Assembly (NCBI GenBank): GCA_002375765.1
Contig: DFMV01000021.1
Location: 46,662-110,661, forward strand
DNA: 64,000 nt
Source of the DNA: Rhizobiales bacterium UBA3584
GTDB taxonomy: Bacteria; Pseudomonadota; Alphaproteobacteria; Rhizobiales; Devosiaceae
Direction of reading: 5' to 3'
Below, piece after piece: positions 1-9,657 of this stretch. The translations under genes and the position numbers were made by a program. A model generated the notes under the pieces. The model ran no database searches, was not told the origin of the DNA, and saw only the letters and a program-made list of their open reading frames with translations. Positions within the stretch are counted from its first letter, which is position 1. Every line of letters begins with the position of its first letter.

Positions 1-993
1 CTCTTTGCCGAGGCCATCAGCAACGACAAACCCTTGATTGTCTCGTACAATGGCGAACTGCTGTTTCCTGTGGTGATCGACTATCCCGAGAGCAAGTTCG
101 GCGGGTTCCTCGCTGTGACGCAGTATCGTTCCTCGGTCATCCAGAACGAAATCAACGAAAAAGGCTGGGCCCTCTGGCCCTTGTTCCGGTATTCCCATCG
201 CACTGTCGACACCGCCCTGCCCCGGCCAGCGCCTACGCCGCCGAGCTGGCTGATGAGCCAGGAGGAGAACTGTGCGCGCTATCGGCTCGGCGTTGAAGAT
301 CCGGGGTGTATCCTGGGCAACATGCATGTACTCGGCACCGATGATCAGGGACGCGATGTGTTGGCGCGGCTGATTTACGGGTTTCGGATTTCGGTGCTTT
401 TCGGGCTTACGCTTACGATTCTATCCTCCGTGGTCGGGATAGTGGCCGGTGCGGTCCAAGGCTATTTCGGCGGCTGGACCGACCTCCTGTTTCAGCGCTT
501 TATCGAAATCTGGACTTCAATCCCTTCACTCTATCTGCTGCTCATCATTTCGAGCGTCATTGCGCCGAGTTTTTGGGTTCTGCTCGCCATTCTGCTGCTG
601 TTTTCCTGGGTTGCCCTGGTGGGCGTTGTGCGTGCGGAATTCCTGCGTGGGCGAAACTTCGAATATGTCAACGCGGCGCGCGCGCTGGGGGTGGGCAACC
701 CGACGATCATGTTCCGGCATCTTCTGCCAAATGCCATGGTCGCAACGGTCACCTTCGTGCCTTTCATTCTCGGCGGTTCGATCACGACACTGACGGCGCT
801 CGACTTTCTGGGCTTCGGGTTGCCGCCGGGATCGCCCTCGCTGGGCGAACTGCTGGCGCAGGGCAAGAACAATCTTCAGGCACCGTGGCTTGGGCTGACC
901 GGGTTTGCGGTTATTTCCATCATGCTGAGCCTACTGGTCTTTGCAGGCGAAGCGGTGCGAGATGCGTTCGATCCACGCAAGACGTTCGGATGA
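1..993 (+). CDS. yejE: Oligopeptide/microcin C-type ABC transporter permease YejE, 5'-truncated by window
   Basis: Inner-membrane permease of a peptide-type (Dpp/Opp/Yej) ABC importer. The frame is open to base 1 and reads NDKPLIVSYNGELLFP before the first ATG at 34, so the true start lies upstream of the window. The first ~100 visible residues match the long periplasmic insert typical of YejE. About five hydrophobic segments follow, with the permease EAA loop around YVNAARALGVGNPTIMFRHL. The end GEAVRDAFDPRKTFG is characteristic of the family. yejF starts 4 bp after the stop, so the two are co-transcribed. The assignment to Yej rather than Opp rests on the insert and on the fused ATPase downstream. 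Confidence 0.9.
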   Translation, partial: LFAEAISNDKPLIVSYNGELLFPVVIDYPESKFGGFLAVTQYRSSVIQNEINEKGWALWPLFRYSHRTVDTALPRPAPTPPSWLMSQEENCARYRLGVEDPGCILGNMHVLGTDDQGRDVLARLIYGFRISVLFGLTLTILSSVVGIVAGAVQGYFGGWTDLLFQRFIEIWTSIPSLYLLLIISSVIAPSFWVLLAILLLFSWVALVGVVRAEFLRGRNFEYVNAARALGVGNPTIMFRHLLPNAMVATVTFVPFILGGSITTLTALDFLGFGLPPGSPSLGELLAQGKNNLQAPWLGLTGFAVISIMLSLLVFAGEAVRDAFDPRKTFG

Positions 994-997
994 CCCA

Positions 998-2605
998 ATG
1001 ACCGATCCACTGCTGAGCATCCGCAATCTCGATGTTTCGTTCCAGCTCGGTGAAAGGCGGATCGATGCCGTCCGGAATGTAAGTTTCGACATCGCGCCCG
1101 GGGAAACGCTGGCACTGGTCGGAGAATCAGGGTCAGGCAAATCGGTAACTGCTTTGTCCGTCCTCCGGCTCCTGCCTTACCCTTCGGCGTCCCATCCCCA
1201 GGGCCAAATCCTCTTTAGAGGCTCCGATCTGCTGACGGCGAGCGACAAGGCGCTCCGCACAGTGCGCGGCAATGACATCGCGATGATCTATCAGGAGCCG
1301 ATGAGTTCGCTCAATCCGCTGCACACTATTGAACGGCAGGTCAGCGAAGTATTGTCCGTGCATCAAGGGCTGGGTCGCAGCGCGGCGCGGAAGCGCGTTC
1401 TCGAGCTCCTCGATGCTGTTGGCATTCCCGATCCTGAAACGCGGCTCGCTTCCTTTCCCCATCAGCTCTCGGGCGGGCAACGCCAGCGGGCGATGATTGC
1501 CATGGCGCTGGCCTGTGAGCCGGAGCTACTGATTGCCGATGAACCCACCACGGCGGTCGACGTGACGGTTCAGGCCCAAATCCTCGATTTGCTGAAATCG
1601 GTGCAACAGCGGATGGGCATGGCCATGCTGTTCATCACCCATGACCTCGGCATCGTGCGCCGGATGGCAAACAAGGTCTGCGTCATGCAGAATGGCGAAA
1701 TCGTTGAGAGGGCAGAAACAGAGACGCTGTTTGCCGATCCACAGCACGCTTATACAAAGCGCCTGCTTTCGTCCGAATTATCCGATATGGCGCCGGTGGT
1801 CACCATGACCGGCGCGCCGGTTATGGCAGTGGACGGTCTCAAGGTCTGGTTTCCCATAAAGCGGGGATTGTTCAAGCGCACGGTGGGTCACATCAAGGCC
1901 GTCGATGGTGTCGACCTGGTCGTCAGGCGCGGCGAAACGCTGGGCGTGGTGGGAGAATCCGGATCGGGAAAAACGACGCTGGGGCTCGCCATGCTCCGTC
2001 TCATTTCATCTGAGGGGCGGATCGTTTTCCTGGGTGACGACATCACCGGGAAGCGGTCACGTGCCATGCGGCGCTATCGCGCCGACATGCAGGTGGTCTT
2101 TCAGGATCCCTACGGCTCGCTTTCTCCGCGCATGAGCGTTGGCGACATCATCGCCGAAGGGCTGGCGGTTCATTTTCCCAACATCAAGGCGCAGGAACGC
2201 GATGAGAAGGTCAAGGCCGTTATGGCCGAGGTCGGGCTCGAGCCGGAAATGCGGCATCGCTATCCGCATGAATTTTCCGGCGGTCAGCGGCAGCGCATCG
2301 CAATAGCCCGCGCGCTAATCCTCGAACCCAAATTCATCGTACTCGACGAGCCGACCTCGGCGCTCGACATGAGCGTGCAGGCGCAAATCGTCAAACTCCT
2401 GCGCGACCTGCAGTTGCGCCACAGGCTGACCTATATTTTTATTTCCCACAATCTTAAGGTCGTGCGGGCCATCGCCAGCGAGATTATCGTGATGCAGAAT
2501 GGCAAGATCGTCGAACAAGCTCAAACCGAAGCGCTATTTACCGCTCCCGAGCATCCCTACACCTGCACGCTGCTGGCAGCCGCCCTCGATGTGGCCATCG
2601 GATAA
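998..2605 (+). CDS. yejF: Oligopeptide ABC transporter, fused duplicated ATP-binding protein YejF
   Basis: A 535-residue ATPase with two complete nucleotide-binding domains in one chain, energising the importer whose permease precedes it. Walker A GESGSGKS lies near residue 42 and again (GESGSGKT) near 318. ABC signatures LSGGQRQR (~157) and FSGGQRQR (~426) and Walker B LLIADEPT (~178) and FIVLDEPT (~446) are intact, so both halves look catalytic. The start [10 protein letters not shown] at 998 was chosen because it fits the family and lies 4 bp after the yejE stop. A longer in-frame start at 941 would overlap yejE deeply. Confidence 0.93.
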   Translation: MTDPLLSIRNLDVSFQLGERRIDAVRNVSFDIAPGETLALVGESGSGKSVTALSVLRLLPYPSASHPQGQILFRGSDLLTASDKALRTVRGNDIAMIYQEPMSSLNPLHTIERQVSEVLSVHQGLGRSAARKRVLELLDAVGIPDPETRLASFPHQLSGGQRQRAMIAMALACEPELLIADEPTTAVDVTVQAQILDLLKSVQQRMGMAMLFITHDLGIVRRMANKVCVMQNGEIVERAETETLFADPQHAYTKRLLSSELSDMAPVVTMTGAPVMAVDGLKVWFPIKRGLFKRTVGHIKAVDGVDLVVRRGETLGVVGESGSGKTTLGLAMLRLISSEGRIVFLGDDITGKRSRAMRRYRADMQVVFQDPYGSLSPRMSVGDIIAEGLAVHFPNIKAQERDEKVKAVMAEVGLEPEMRHRYPHEFSGGQRQRIAIARALILEPKFIVLDEPTSALDMSVQAQIVKLLRDLQLRHRLTYIFISHNLKVVRAIASEIIVMQNGKIVEQAQTEALFTAPEHPYTCTLLAAALDVAIG

Positions 2606-2669
2606 GATATTATCGCGCGTGCCATTGCCCTGGCGCACGAAACTTGCACCGCGCACGGCGCGCTCCCGC

Positions 2670-2688
2670 AAAAGTGGTATCCACTTTT
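2670..2688. repeat. Intergenic palindrome AAAAGTGG-TAT-CCACTTTT
   Basis: A perfect 8-3-8 inverted repeat in the 142-bp gap between yejF and the solute-binding protein gene. A close relative (AAAGTGGCATCCGCTTT) occurs at 37348-37370 in another gap, so this is a dispersed element. It resembles short palindromic repeats I recall from Hyphomicrobiales genomes; its function is unknown. Confidence 0.6.
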
Positions 2689-2747
2689 GAGTAAAGCGCA
2701 CTAAGATCAACACGAAACCAGCTTCGCCTCGAGAGGGGATTAACGCC

Positions 2748-4601
2748 ATGAAGACGTTTGCTTTTGCCACCGCCTTGCTGACCACATTGTCGCTTTCCGG
2801 CGCGGCTGTTGCGCAGGATGATGCGAATTGGGTGCATGCCATTGCCCTTGATGGCACTCCGAAATACGAAGCCGGCTTCGAGATGTTCGACTACGTCAAT
2901 CCCAATGCCCCAAAGGGCGGCACGGTGCGGCTTCCGGCACTGGGCGGATTTGACACGTTCAACCCCATCCTTCCGCAGGGTGAATCGGCAACGGGCCTGG
3001 GGCTGGTCTATGAGACGCTGACCACGCAAAGCGCCGATGAAAACTCTGTCGCCTACGGGCTTCTGGCCGAAGCGTTCAGTTACCCCGATGATTTTTCCTC
3101 TGTCACCTTCCGGCTCAATCCGCGCGCCCGCTGGCAGGATGGCGAACCGGTCACCGCTGAGGATGTGCTCTGGAGCTTCGAGCAGGTGATGGAGATTTCT
3201 CCGATCTATGCGGAATATTATGCCTCGGTCGAAGATGCTGAAATCACCGGCGAGGGTGAAATCACGTTCTTTTTCAGCGAGGCCGGGAACCGCGAACTGC
3301 CTTCAATCATGGGCCAGCTTCTGGTCCTTCCCAAACACTGGTGGGAAGGCGAGAATGCCGAGGGAGAACCCCGAAACATCGGGGCATCCACTCTTGAATT
3401 GCCCATGGGATCGGGTCCTTACACACTTTCCAGCTTCGACGCTGGCCGGACAGTCACATACACGCGCGATCCCGACTATTGGGGCGCCGACGAACCGGTC
3501 AATGTGGGAACGTCCAATTTCGATGAGTACCGTATCGAGTATTTCCGCGACACCACGGTGATGTTTGAGGCCTTCAAGGCCGATGAATTCGACTGGTGGA
3601 CGGAAAACATCGCTCGGCGCTGGGCGACAGGCTATGACTTCCCGGCCGTCAATGACGATCGCGTAGTGCTTGAGACGTTCGAGAATGGCTATAATGCCTC
3701 CGGCGTTATGTGGGGCTTCGTGCCCAACCAGCGTAAGGAGAAGTTCCAGGACCCGCGGGTTCGTGAGGCGCTGAATTACGCTTTCGACTTCCAGGAATTG
3801 AACCGGACGCTGTTCTACGAACAGTACCAGCGCATCGATTCCTATTTCTTCGGCACTGATCTTGCTGCGCCCGATGGACCGCCAACCGGGCTTGAGCTTG
3901 AAATTCTCGAGGAGGTCCGTGATCTCATTCCGGCATCGGTATTTGATGCACGCTTTGCCAATCCGACCGGGGGCAGCGAGGAAGCACTTCGTGCGAATTT
4001 GCAGGAGGCCCTGCGGCTGTTCAATGAAGCAGGATACACACTTGAAGGAACACAACTGGTCGACGCGAACGGCGAGCAGTTCAGCTTCGAGATCCTGTCG
4101 TACGACAATACAATCGAGCCGGTAGCGCTGCATTGGGCCGACAACCTCAATGCGATCGGCGCCAACGTAACGCTGCGGGTGGTCGATACCCCCCAATACA
4201 CAAATCTGGTCCGCTCGTTCGATTATGACGTGATCTACACCCGTTGGGCCCAGTCGCTCTCCCCCGGCAACGAGCAGCGCTATTTCTGGGGTTCTTCATC
4301 GGCCGATGAGCAGGGCTCGCAAAACTACGCGGGTATTTCGGACCCCGGGGTTGACGCGCTGATCGAAAAGATCGTCCTGGCACCGGACCGCGAGACACTG
4401 GTTGCGGCAACACATGCCCTCGATCGTGTGTTGCTGGCCATGAACAATGTCGTTCCCAGCTATACGATCACCTACGCCCGCACGGCGCGCTGGGACCGGT
4501 TCAGTCATCCTGAAACCCTGCCGGAGTTCTCAATCGGGTTTCCCGATGTCTGGTGGTGGGACGAAGAAAAGGCCGCGGCGACCGGCGGCAATTCACAATA
4601 A
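2748..4601 (+). CDS. yejA: Extracellular solute-binding protein family 5, YejA-like
   Basis: Periplasmic oligopeptide-binding lipidless receptor of 617 residues, expected to deliver substrate to the YejE/YejF machinery encoded upstream. The N-terminus MKTFAFATALLTTLSLSGAAVAQDD is a clear Sec signal peptide with a likely AVA/QD cleavage site. The mature protein has SBP_bac_5 features (YETLTTQSADENSVAYGLLAEAF region, then LNPRARWQDGEPVTAEDVLWSFE). The gene sits 142 bp after yejF, whereas in the usual yejABEF order the receptor comes first, so a second receptor may lie upstream of the window. Family membership is certain; the exact ligand is not. Confidence 0.88.
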   Translation: MKTFAFATALLTTLSLSGAAVAQDDANWVHAIALDGTPKYEAGFEMFDYVNPNAPKGGTVRLPALGGFDTFNPILPQGESATGLGLVYETLTTQSADENSVAYGLLAEAFSYPDDFSSVTFRLNPRARWQDGEPVTAEDVLWSFEQVMEISPIYAEYYASVEDAEITGEGEITFFFSEAGNRELPSIMGQLLVLPKHWWEGENAEGEPRNIGASTLELPMGSGPYTLSSFDAGRTVTYTRDPDYWGADEPVNVGTSNFDEYRIEYFRDTTVMFEAFKADEFDWWTENIARRWATGYDFPAVNDDRVVLETFENGYNASGVMWGFVPNQRKEKFQDPRVREALNYAFDFQELNRTLFYEQYQRIDSYFFGTDLAAPDGPPTGLELEILEEVRDLIPASVFDARFANPTGGSEEALRANLQEALRLFNEAGYTLEGTQLVDANGEQFSFEILSYDNTIEPVALHWADNLNAIGANVTLRVVDTPQYTNLVRSFDYDVIYTRWAQSLSPGNEQRYFWGSSSADEQGSQNYAGISDPGVDALIEKIVLAPDRETLVAATHALDRVLLAMNNVVPSYTITYARTARWDRFSHPETLPEFSIGFPDVWWWDEEKAAATGGNSQ

Positions 4602-4607
4602 TTGAAA

Positions 4608-4632
4608 ATGACCTGCGCTTGGCGCAGGTCAT
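4608..4632 (+). terminator. Stem-loop after the yej operon
   Basis: A perfect 11-bp stem (ATGACCTGCGC / GCGCAGGTCAT) with a 3-nt loop starts 6 bp after the yejA stop. No U-run follows on the plus strand, so it may act as an mRNA 3' stabiliser or weak terminator rather than a canonical one. Confidence 0.55.
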
Positions 4633-4659
4633 CAAACACAAGCTCTGGAAAGTCTGACC

Positions 4660-5919
4660 ATGGCTCAGGACGTCATCGTCATCGGTGCCGGCATCGTCGG
4701 CGTATCGACTGCAATTCACCTGCTTCGGCGCGGCCGGAGCGTATTGCTCATCGACAAGAACGCGCCCGGTCGGGAGACCTCGTTTGGCAATGCCGGGATC
4801 ATCCAGCGGGAAGGCGTACGCCCGCACGCCTTCCCGCGCGATCTTGCGACGCTGATGCAGGTGGGCCTGCATCTGTCCACCGCGGCACGCTACGACCCGT
4901 TCGCGCTGCCCAAGGTCACCCCTGCCCTGATGCGTTATTGGTGGGAATCCTCGCCCAACCACTACAGCCATGTGGTCAGGAGCTATGCGCCGCTGATCGC
5001 CCGGTCGATCGATGAGCATTCCGACCTGATCTCTGCGGCCGGCGCGGAAGATCTGGTTATCAAGAAGGGTTGGTACCTGGCGTTCAGGACAGACGACAAG
5101 CTCAAGGCTGAAGCCGCCAAGGCGAAAAAGGATCTCGAACTCTATGGCATCAACCATCGCGTGGTGGATGGCGTGGAAATGGCACGGATCGAACCCGATT
5201 TCACCGAAAAGCTGGCCGGAGCGATCCACTGGACCGATCCGTGGACGGTCCGCAATCCGGGCGCACTGGTTGCCAAATATTTCGAGCTGTACAAATCGAT
5301 GGGTGGCCATTTTCTTGGCGGAGAGGCAACGGGTCTCGAGCAGGACGGCGACAATTGGACGGCTACAGTCGCCGATACGCGCTACACCGCCCGTGAAGTC
5401 GTGGTGACCCTGGGTCCGTGGGCTCCTGAAGTCCTTGAGCCATTGGGTTATCGCCTACCGCTGTTCGTCAAGCGCGGCTACCACATGCACTACGGAACGC
5501 AGGGCGGCGCTACGCTCAACAACTGGCTGATCGATGCCGAAGTCGGCTACTGCCTTGCGCCGATGGAAAACGGGGTTCGCTTGACGACAGGTGCCGAGTT
5601 CGCGCTGCGCGACGCAGCGCCCAGCCCTATCCAGCTCGGCCGTGCCGAGGCCAAAGCGCGGGCGCTTTTCCCGCTCGGGGAACGGCTCGACCCGCAACCG
5701 TGGAAAGGGGCTCGCCCCTGCACGCCTGACATGATGCCGATCATCGGGCCAGCGCCCAAACATCGCGGTCTGTGGGTCGGCATTGGCCATGCCCATCATG
5801 GCTTCACCCTCGGCCCGGCCACCGGACATCTGCTGGCGCAGGCCATGACCGGCGAGAAGCCCGCAATCGACATCACTCCATTCAGGATGGATCGATTTGC
5901 AGGAACTGTTCCCCGGTAG
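4660..5919 (+). CDS. FAD-dependent D-amino-acid dehydrogenase-like oxidoreductase
   Basis: A 419-residue DAO-family flavoprotein that likely oxidises an amino acid or amine and passes electrons to the quinone pool. The dinucleotide-binding motif VIVIGAGIVGVSTAIHLLRRG is at the N-terminus with an acidic residue closing the beta-alpha-beta unit (LLIDK). The C-terminal FAD-contact stretch WKGARPCTPDMMPIIGPAPKHRGLW and GHAHHGFTLGPATG is typical of DadA and relatives. It follows the peptide importer, so imported peptides or amino acids are a plausible source of substrate (inference). Its stop abuts the stop of the convergent GGDEF-EAL gene at 5919/5920. Confidence 0.85.
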   Translation: MAQDVIVIGAGIVGVSTAIHLLRRGRSVLLIDKNAPGRETSFGNAGIIQREGVRPHAFPRDLATLMQVGLHLSTAARYDPFALPKVTPALMRYWWESSPNHYSHVVRSYAPLIARSIDEHSDLISAAGAEDLVIKKGWYLAFRTDDKLKAEAAKAKKDLELYGINHRVVDGVEMARIEPDFTEKLAGAIHWTDPWTVRNPGALVAKYFELYKSMGGHFLGGEATGLEQDGDNWTATVADTRYTAREVVVTLGPWAPEVLEPLGYRLPLFVKRGYHMHYGTQGGATLNNWLIDAEVGYCLAPMENGVRLTTGAEFALRDAAPSPIQLGRAEAKARALFPLGERLDPQPWKGARPCTPDMMPIIGPAPKHRGLWVGIGHAHHGFTLGPATGHLLAQAMTGEKPAIDITPFRMDRFAGTVPR

Positions 5920-8046
5920 CTAGCCGTTGCTGGTGAGCCTTGGCTCGACCGCTCTGGCTGGGGTTAGCCTCGTAATCAGTTCGAGCGCATCTTTGGCTGG
6001 TAGGGGCCGGGAGAACAGAAAGCCTTGAATTTCATCACATCCATGGGCACGAACGGCGTCGAGCTGAGCTTCGGTTTCGACGCCCTCTGCGGTGGTCGCC
6101 ATGCCCAGACTTCGGCCCAGAGCGATGACTGCCTTGATGATCTCGAAATTGGCGTCCTTGGATCCCACGTCCTCGATGAATGAGCGGTCGATCTTGATCT
6201 TGTCGAACGGGAAGGCCCTCAGATACGAGAGCGAGGAATAGCCGGTTCCGAAATCGTCCATCGAAATGCGAATGCCCATGGCGCGCAGGGCATGGAGGGT
6301 TTCCAATGTCTGATCGGAATCGCTGAGCAAGACGGATTCGGTGATCTCGAGTTCGAGACGGCTCGCAGGCAAGCAGGCCTCATCAAGGGCCTGCTGGACA
6401 CTCTCCATCAACCGGCGGCTCTTGAACTGCACGGGTGAAAGATTGACCGCGACACGGATATCTGTGGGCCAGGTTGCTGCTGCCAGGCACGCCTGTCTGA
6501 GCACCCATTCTCCCAGTTGCACAATAAAGCCGATTTCCTCGGCGACCGGAATGAACTCGGCGGGCGAGATAAAACCCATTTCCGAGTGCTCCCAGCGCAA
6601 CAGGGCTTCCATGCAGGATATGGAATTGTTTTCCAGGTCCATGAGGGGCTGGAAAACCAATCTGAACTCGTCGCGAGTCAGACCCAGTTTCAGTCCGCTT
6701 TCGATGGCGCGGCGATGCTGCATGGCCGCGTCCATGCCTTTTTCAAAAAAACGGAAATTGCCCCGGCCATCACTCTTGGCGCGATAAAGCGCAAGGTCGG
6801 CATTTTTCATCAGCGTTTCGCCATCCGTGCCATCAGTTGGCGCCACAGCTATTCCGATTGAAGTGCCGATGATGACACGATGGCCCTCTATTTCCATCGG
6901 GTGGCTGATGGCCGCGACCAGGCGTTCGGCGAGGGCCGCCGCGTCGTTGGGGCTTTTGAGCGGGCCGGCAAGCATGGAGAATTCATCGCCCCCGAGCCGG
7001 GCAGCGCATTCATGCTCACGCTTGGCGTGGTTGATGCGCGCCGCAACCTCCTTGAGAACGGCATCGCCTACACCGTGCCCGAGGGTGTCATTAATCACCT
7101 TGAAGTGGTCGAGGTCGAAGCACAGCACCGCCATGGTCTCACCGCGACGTATGCGGGATTCTGCCATGGCCATTTCTTCGGCAAACAGCGTCCGGTTGGG
7201 CAGGTCGGTCAGAGCATCGTGTCGCGCCAGATGATGAATGCGGGCCTCCGACCGCCGCTGCTCGGTAATGTCCTGATGGGTTTCAACCCATCCACCATCG
7301 TCCATCGGCTGGTGAACCAGTGAAATGATCTGGCCGTTCTCGAACTCGCAGATGTCTGCACTGCGTTTCCGATCAGTGATCGTTTGAACCCGACGCTGCA
7401 AAAAGGCCATGGGGCCTTCCTTGGGGCGCATTCCGTTCTCGAACCGGTAGTCGAGAATGTCGGTCAGAAGCGTACCGGGCTGGCGTAGGCTCTCGGGAAG
7501 ATCGTAGAGCATGGCGTAGTTGGCGTTGCAGATCACCAGCCTGTGGTCGGCGTCGATCATGCACAGACCGTGCGCCATATTGTCAACGGCAGTCTCAAAT
7601 CGAACTGCCTGTTGAGCCAGGTCGGCCTCTCGCTTAGACAGCGCGGTGAGGTGATCGCTGGCATCGGTGATATCTTCGTGGGTAACCAGCCAGCCCGTAC
7701 CGGCACGGCCCGTATAGGTCGTACGTATGTTGCGGTCGCGAAGATTTTGCTCATACTGGATCGGCGTCTCGCGGCGCTTTTGCCGCTCGAAGCGACTGAT
7801 CATCGCTTCATAAAGTTCATCAACGCTGTACCCGAAATAATTGCCCGCATCGATTACGGCGCGGCAGCAATCGCGCAGAGTCATGCCAGCATTGAGTGCA
7901 TCGGCCGCCAGTCCGAACGTCCACGCATAACGGGCGTTGAACAATTCGAGCTTGAAATCCTCACTCCAAACGCACAGCCCGTACGGCATCGCCTCGAGCG
8001 CCGCATCTACGGCGTGCGCATTGCTCATTCCCTTGCCGTCCGGCAT
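5920..8046 (-). CDS. PAS-PAS-GGDEF-EAL cyclic-di-GMP signalling protein
   Basis: A soluble protein of ~708 residues with no membrane segment. Two N-terminal PAS (PAS_7-type) domains (ALEAMPYGLCVWSEDFKLELFN and a repeat, NMAHGLCMIDADHRLVICNA) precede a GGDEF domain with intact LGGDEF (~residue 353). An EAL domain follows, with MEALLRWEH (~480) and later motifs (DDFGTGYSSLSYL, DKIKIDRSF). Both cyclase and phosphodiesterase motifs look intact. Three starts compete: GTG at 8061, ATG at 8046 and ATG at 8028. I chose 8046 because GGGGGA lies at good spacing upstream. The PAS ligand cannot be read from sequence. Confidence 0.9.
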   Translation of the reverse strand: MPDGKGMSNAHAVDAALEAMPYGLCVWSEDFKLELFNARYAWTFGLAADALNAGMTLRDCCRAVIDAGNYFGYSVDELYEAMISRFERQKRRETPIQYEQNLRDRNIRTTYTGRAGTGWLVTHEDITDASDHLTALSKREADLAQQAVRFETAVDNMAHGLCMIDADHRLVICNANYAMLYDLPESLRQPGTLLTDILDYRFENGMRPKEGPMAFLQRRVQTITDRKRSADICEFENGQIISLVHQPMDDGGWVETHQDITEQRRSEARIHHLARHDALTDLPNRTLFAEEMAMAESRIRRGETMAVLCFDLDHFKVINDTLGHGVGDAVLKEVAARINHAKREHECAARLGGDEFSMLAGPLKSPNDAAALAERLVAAISHPMEIEGHRVIIGTSIGIAVAPTDGTDGETLMKNADLALYRAKSDGRGNFRFFEKGMDAAMQHRRAIESGLKLGLTRDEFRLVFQPLMDLENNSISCMEALLRWEHSEMGFISPAEFIPVAEEIGFIVQLGEWVLRQACLAAATWPTDIRVAVNLSPVQFKSRRLMESVQQALDEACLPASRLELEITESVLLSDSDQTLETLHALRAMGIRISMDDFGTGYSSLSYLRAFPFDKIKIDRSFIEDVGSKDANFEIIKAVIALGRSLGMATTAEGVETEAQLDAVRAHGCDEIQGFLFSRPLPAKDALELITRLTPARAVEPRLTSNG

Positions 8047-8253
8047 CCACTTTTCCCCCACGAGCGCCCCTCAAATTGATCGCGCATCATGGGGCGCACC
8101 CCTGAAGCAACAGTGAATCCTATCGGTGGATTTGCGGATTTCACGACGAACGCTAACGGAAGGTTAATGCCCGATACGGAACCGAGCGGGTCGGCCGGCG
8201 TTTAGGGCCTGCATTGAATACGCTATTGTCTTTTGGATTTTTTGGAGAATTTG

Positions 8254-8400
8254 ATGAGCCGCAATACACTTTATCTTCTGCTTGGCGCCCTGATCGTTGT
8301 GGTCGTTGGTTTTGCCATCTATGCCTATCAGCAGGAATCTCAGCCCGACGGCGTCCAGATCGAACTCAACGAACAGGGCATTTCTGTCGAAGGCAACTGA
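8254..8400 (+). CDS. 48-residue single-span membrane protein
   Basis: A small gene with start ATG at 8254 preceded by TTGGAGAA. The product begins MSRNTLYLLLGALIVVVVGF, a single transmembrane helix of ~20 residues. A short charged tail ending in LNEQGISVEGN follows. Similar short proteins of the pattern MxRNxLYxxxGAL(I/V)VVVxxxG are common in Hyphomicrobiales and lack an assigned function. It lies 96 bp before lldD on the same strand. Confidence 0.75.
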   Translation: MSRNTLYLLLGALIVVVVGFAIYAYQQESQPDGVQIELNEQGISVEGN

Positions 8401-8496
8401 CCCAGACCGGCCCATGAAGGCATAATCGTGCTTTCCCCACGCTCCGTGTCCCGCTATTGAGTGCGCAAGGATGCACCAGGATGGGAGGCGGAGCGT

Positions 8497-9657
8497 ATGG
8501 GTTTTCCAGCACAAACGATTGGGGATCTCAAGAATCTGGCAAGGCGCCGCGTACCGCGGATGTTTTTCGATTATGCCGATTCCGGTTCCTGGACGGAAAG
8601 CACCTATAACGCCAACGAAACAGACTTTTCCAAGATAAAGTTTCGCCAGCGCGTTGCCGTCGACATGACCGACCGCTCGCTGGGCTCGACCATGATCGGC
8701 CAAGACGTTGCGATGCCCGTCGCGATAGCGCCGACCGGTTTCGGCGGCATGCAGCATCCCGATGGAGAAATGCTCGGAGCCCGAGCGGCGCGCGCGCTGG
8801 GCATTCCATTCACGCTTTCAACCATGAGCATCTGTTCGATCGAGGACGTGTCAGAGGCCACCGGCGGCGCCCCGTTCTGGTTCCAGCTCTATGTGATGCG
8901 TGACCGCAAGTTCATGCATAATCTGATCGACCGGGCCAAAGCGGCAAACTGTTCGGCGCTAGTTCTCACGCTGGATCTGCAGATTCTCGGACAGCGGCAC
9001 AAGGATGCGCGCAACGGGCTCTCTGCTCCCCCAAAGATCAATTTCAACACCGTCTGGCAGCTGGCCTCCCGTCCGCAATGGTGTTTGTCCATGCTCAAGA
9101 CGCGCCGCCATACGTTTCGCAATATCGTCGGTCATGCAGAAAATGTCGGCGATTTATCCTCGCTGTCGTCCTGGACTGCGGAACAGTTCGATCCCAAGCT
9201 CAACTGGTCCGATATCGAGTGGATCAAGGAGCGCTGGGGCGGAAAGGTGATCTTGAAGGGCATCATGGACGCCGAAGACGCCCGCATGGCAGCCGCTTCG
9301 GGCGCAGACGCGATCATTGTATCCAATCATGGCGGGCGGCAACTGGACGGCGCACCGTCCTCGATCTCCGCCCTGCCCAGTATCGTAGAAGCGGTGGGCG
9401 ACAAGATTGAAGTTCACATGGACGGAGGTATCCGCTCCGGCCAAGATGTTTTGCGAGCGCTGTGTCTCGGGGCCAAAGGCGTCTATATCGGCCGGCCGTG
9501 GCTCTATGGGCTCGGAGCTGGCGGAGAGGCCGGCGTCCGGCAGGCCCTCGAGATTATCCGCAAGGAACTTGACGTCACCATGGCGCTTTGCGGCGAGCGG
9601 GATATCCGCAATGTCGGTCGGCACAACCTCGTCAATCCGGGTGTTTTTTCAGAATGA
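8497..9657 (+). CDS. lldD: FMN-dependent L-lactate dehydrogenase / alpha-hydroxy-acid oxidase
   Basis: A 386-residue TIM-barrel flavoenzyme oxidising L-lactate or a related 2-hydroxy acid. Family features seen are the N-terminal PRMFFDYADSGSWTE, the FMN-binding APTGFGGMQHPDGE, the catalytic SNHGGRQLDG (His near residue 277 with the following Arg) and the phosphate-binding DGGIRSGQDVLRAL and GAKGVYIGRPWLYG. ATG at 8497 was preferred over GTG at 8461 because GGGAGGCGGAG precedes it and the length matches the family. The stop overlaps the nadC start (ATGA), so the two are translationally coupled. Confidence 0.9.
   Translation: MGFPAQTIGDLKNLARRRVPRMFFDYADSGSWTESTYNANETDFSKIKFRQRVAVDMTDRSLGSTMIGQDVAMPVAIAPTGFGGMQHPDGEMLGARAARALGIPFTLSTMSICSIEDVSEATGGAPFWFQLYVMRDRKFMHNLIDRAKAANCSALVLTLDLQILGQRHKDARNGLSAPPKINFNTVWQLASRPQWCLSMLKTRRHTFRNIVGHAENVGDLSSLSSWTAEQFDPKLNWSDIEWIKERWGGKVILKGIMDAEDARMAAASGADAIIVSNHGGRQLDGAPSSISALPSIVEAVGDKIEVHMDGGIRSGQDVLRALCLGAKGVYIGRPWLYGLGAGGEAGVRQALEIIRKELDVTMALCGERDIRNVGRHNLVNPGVFSE

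Noticed and set aside
3303..4196. 297-codon minus-strand frame inside the solute-binding protein gene
   Set aside because: Antisense shadow; the forward product has a signal peptide and family motifs.
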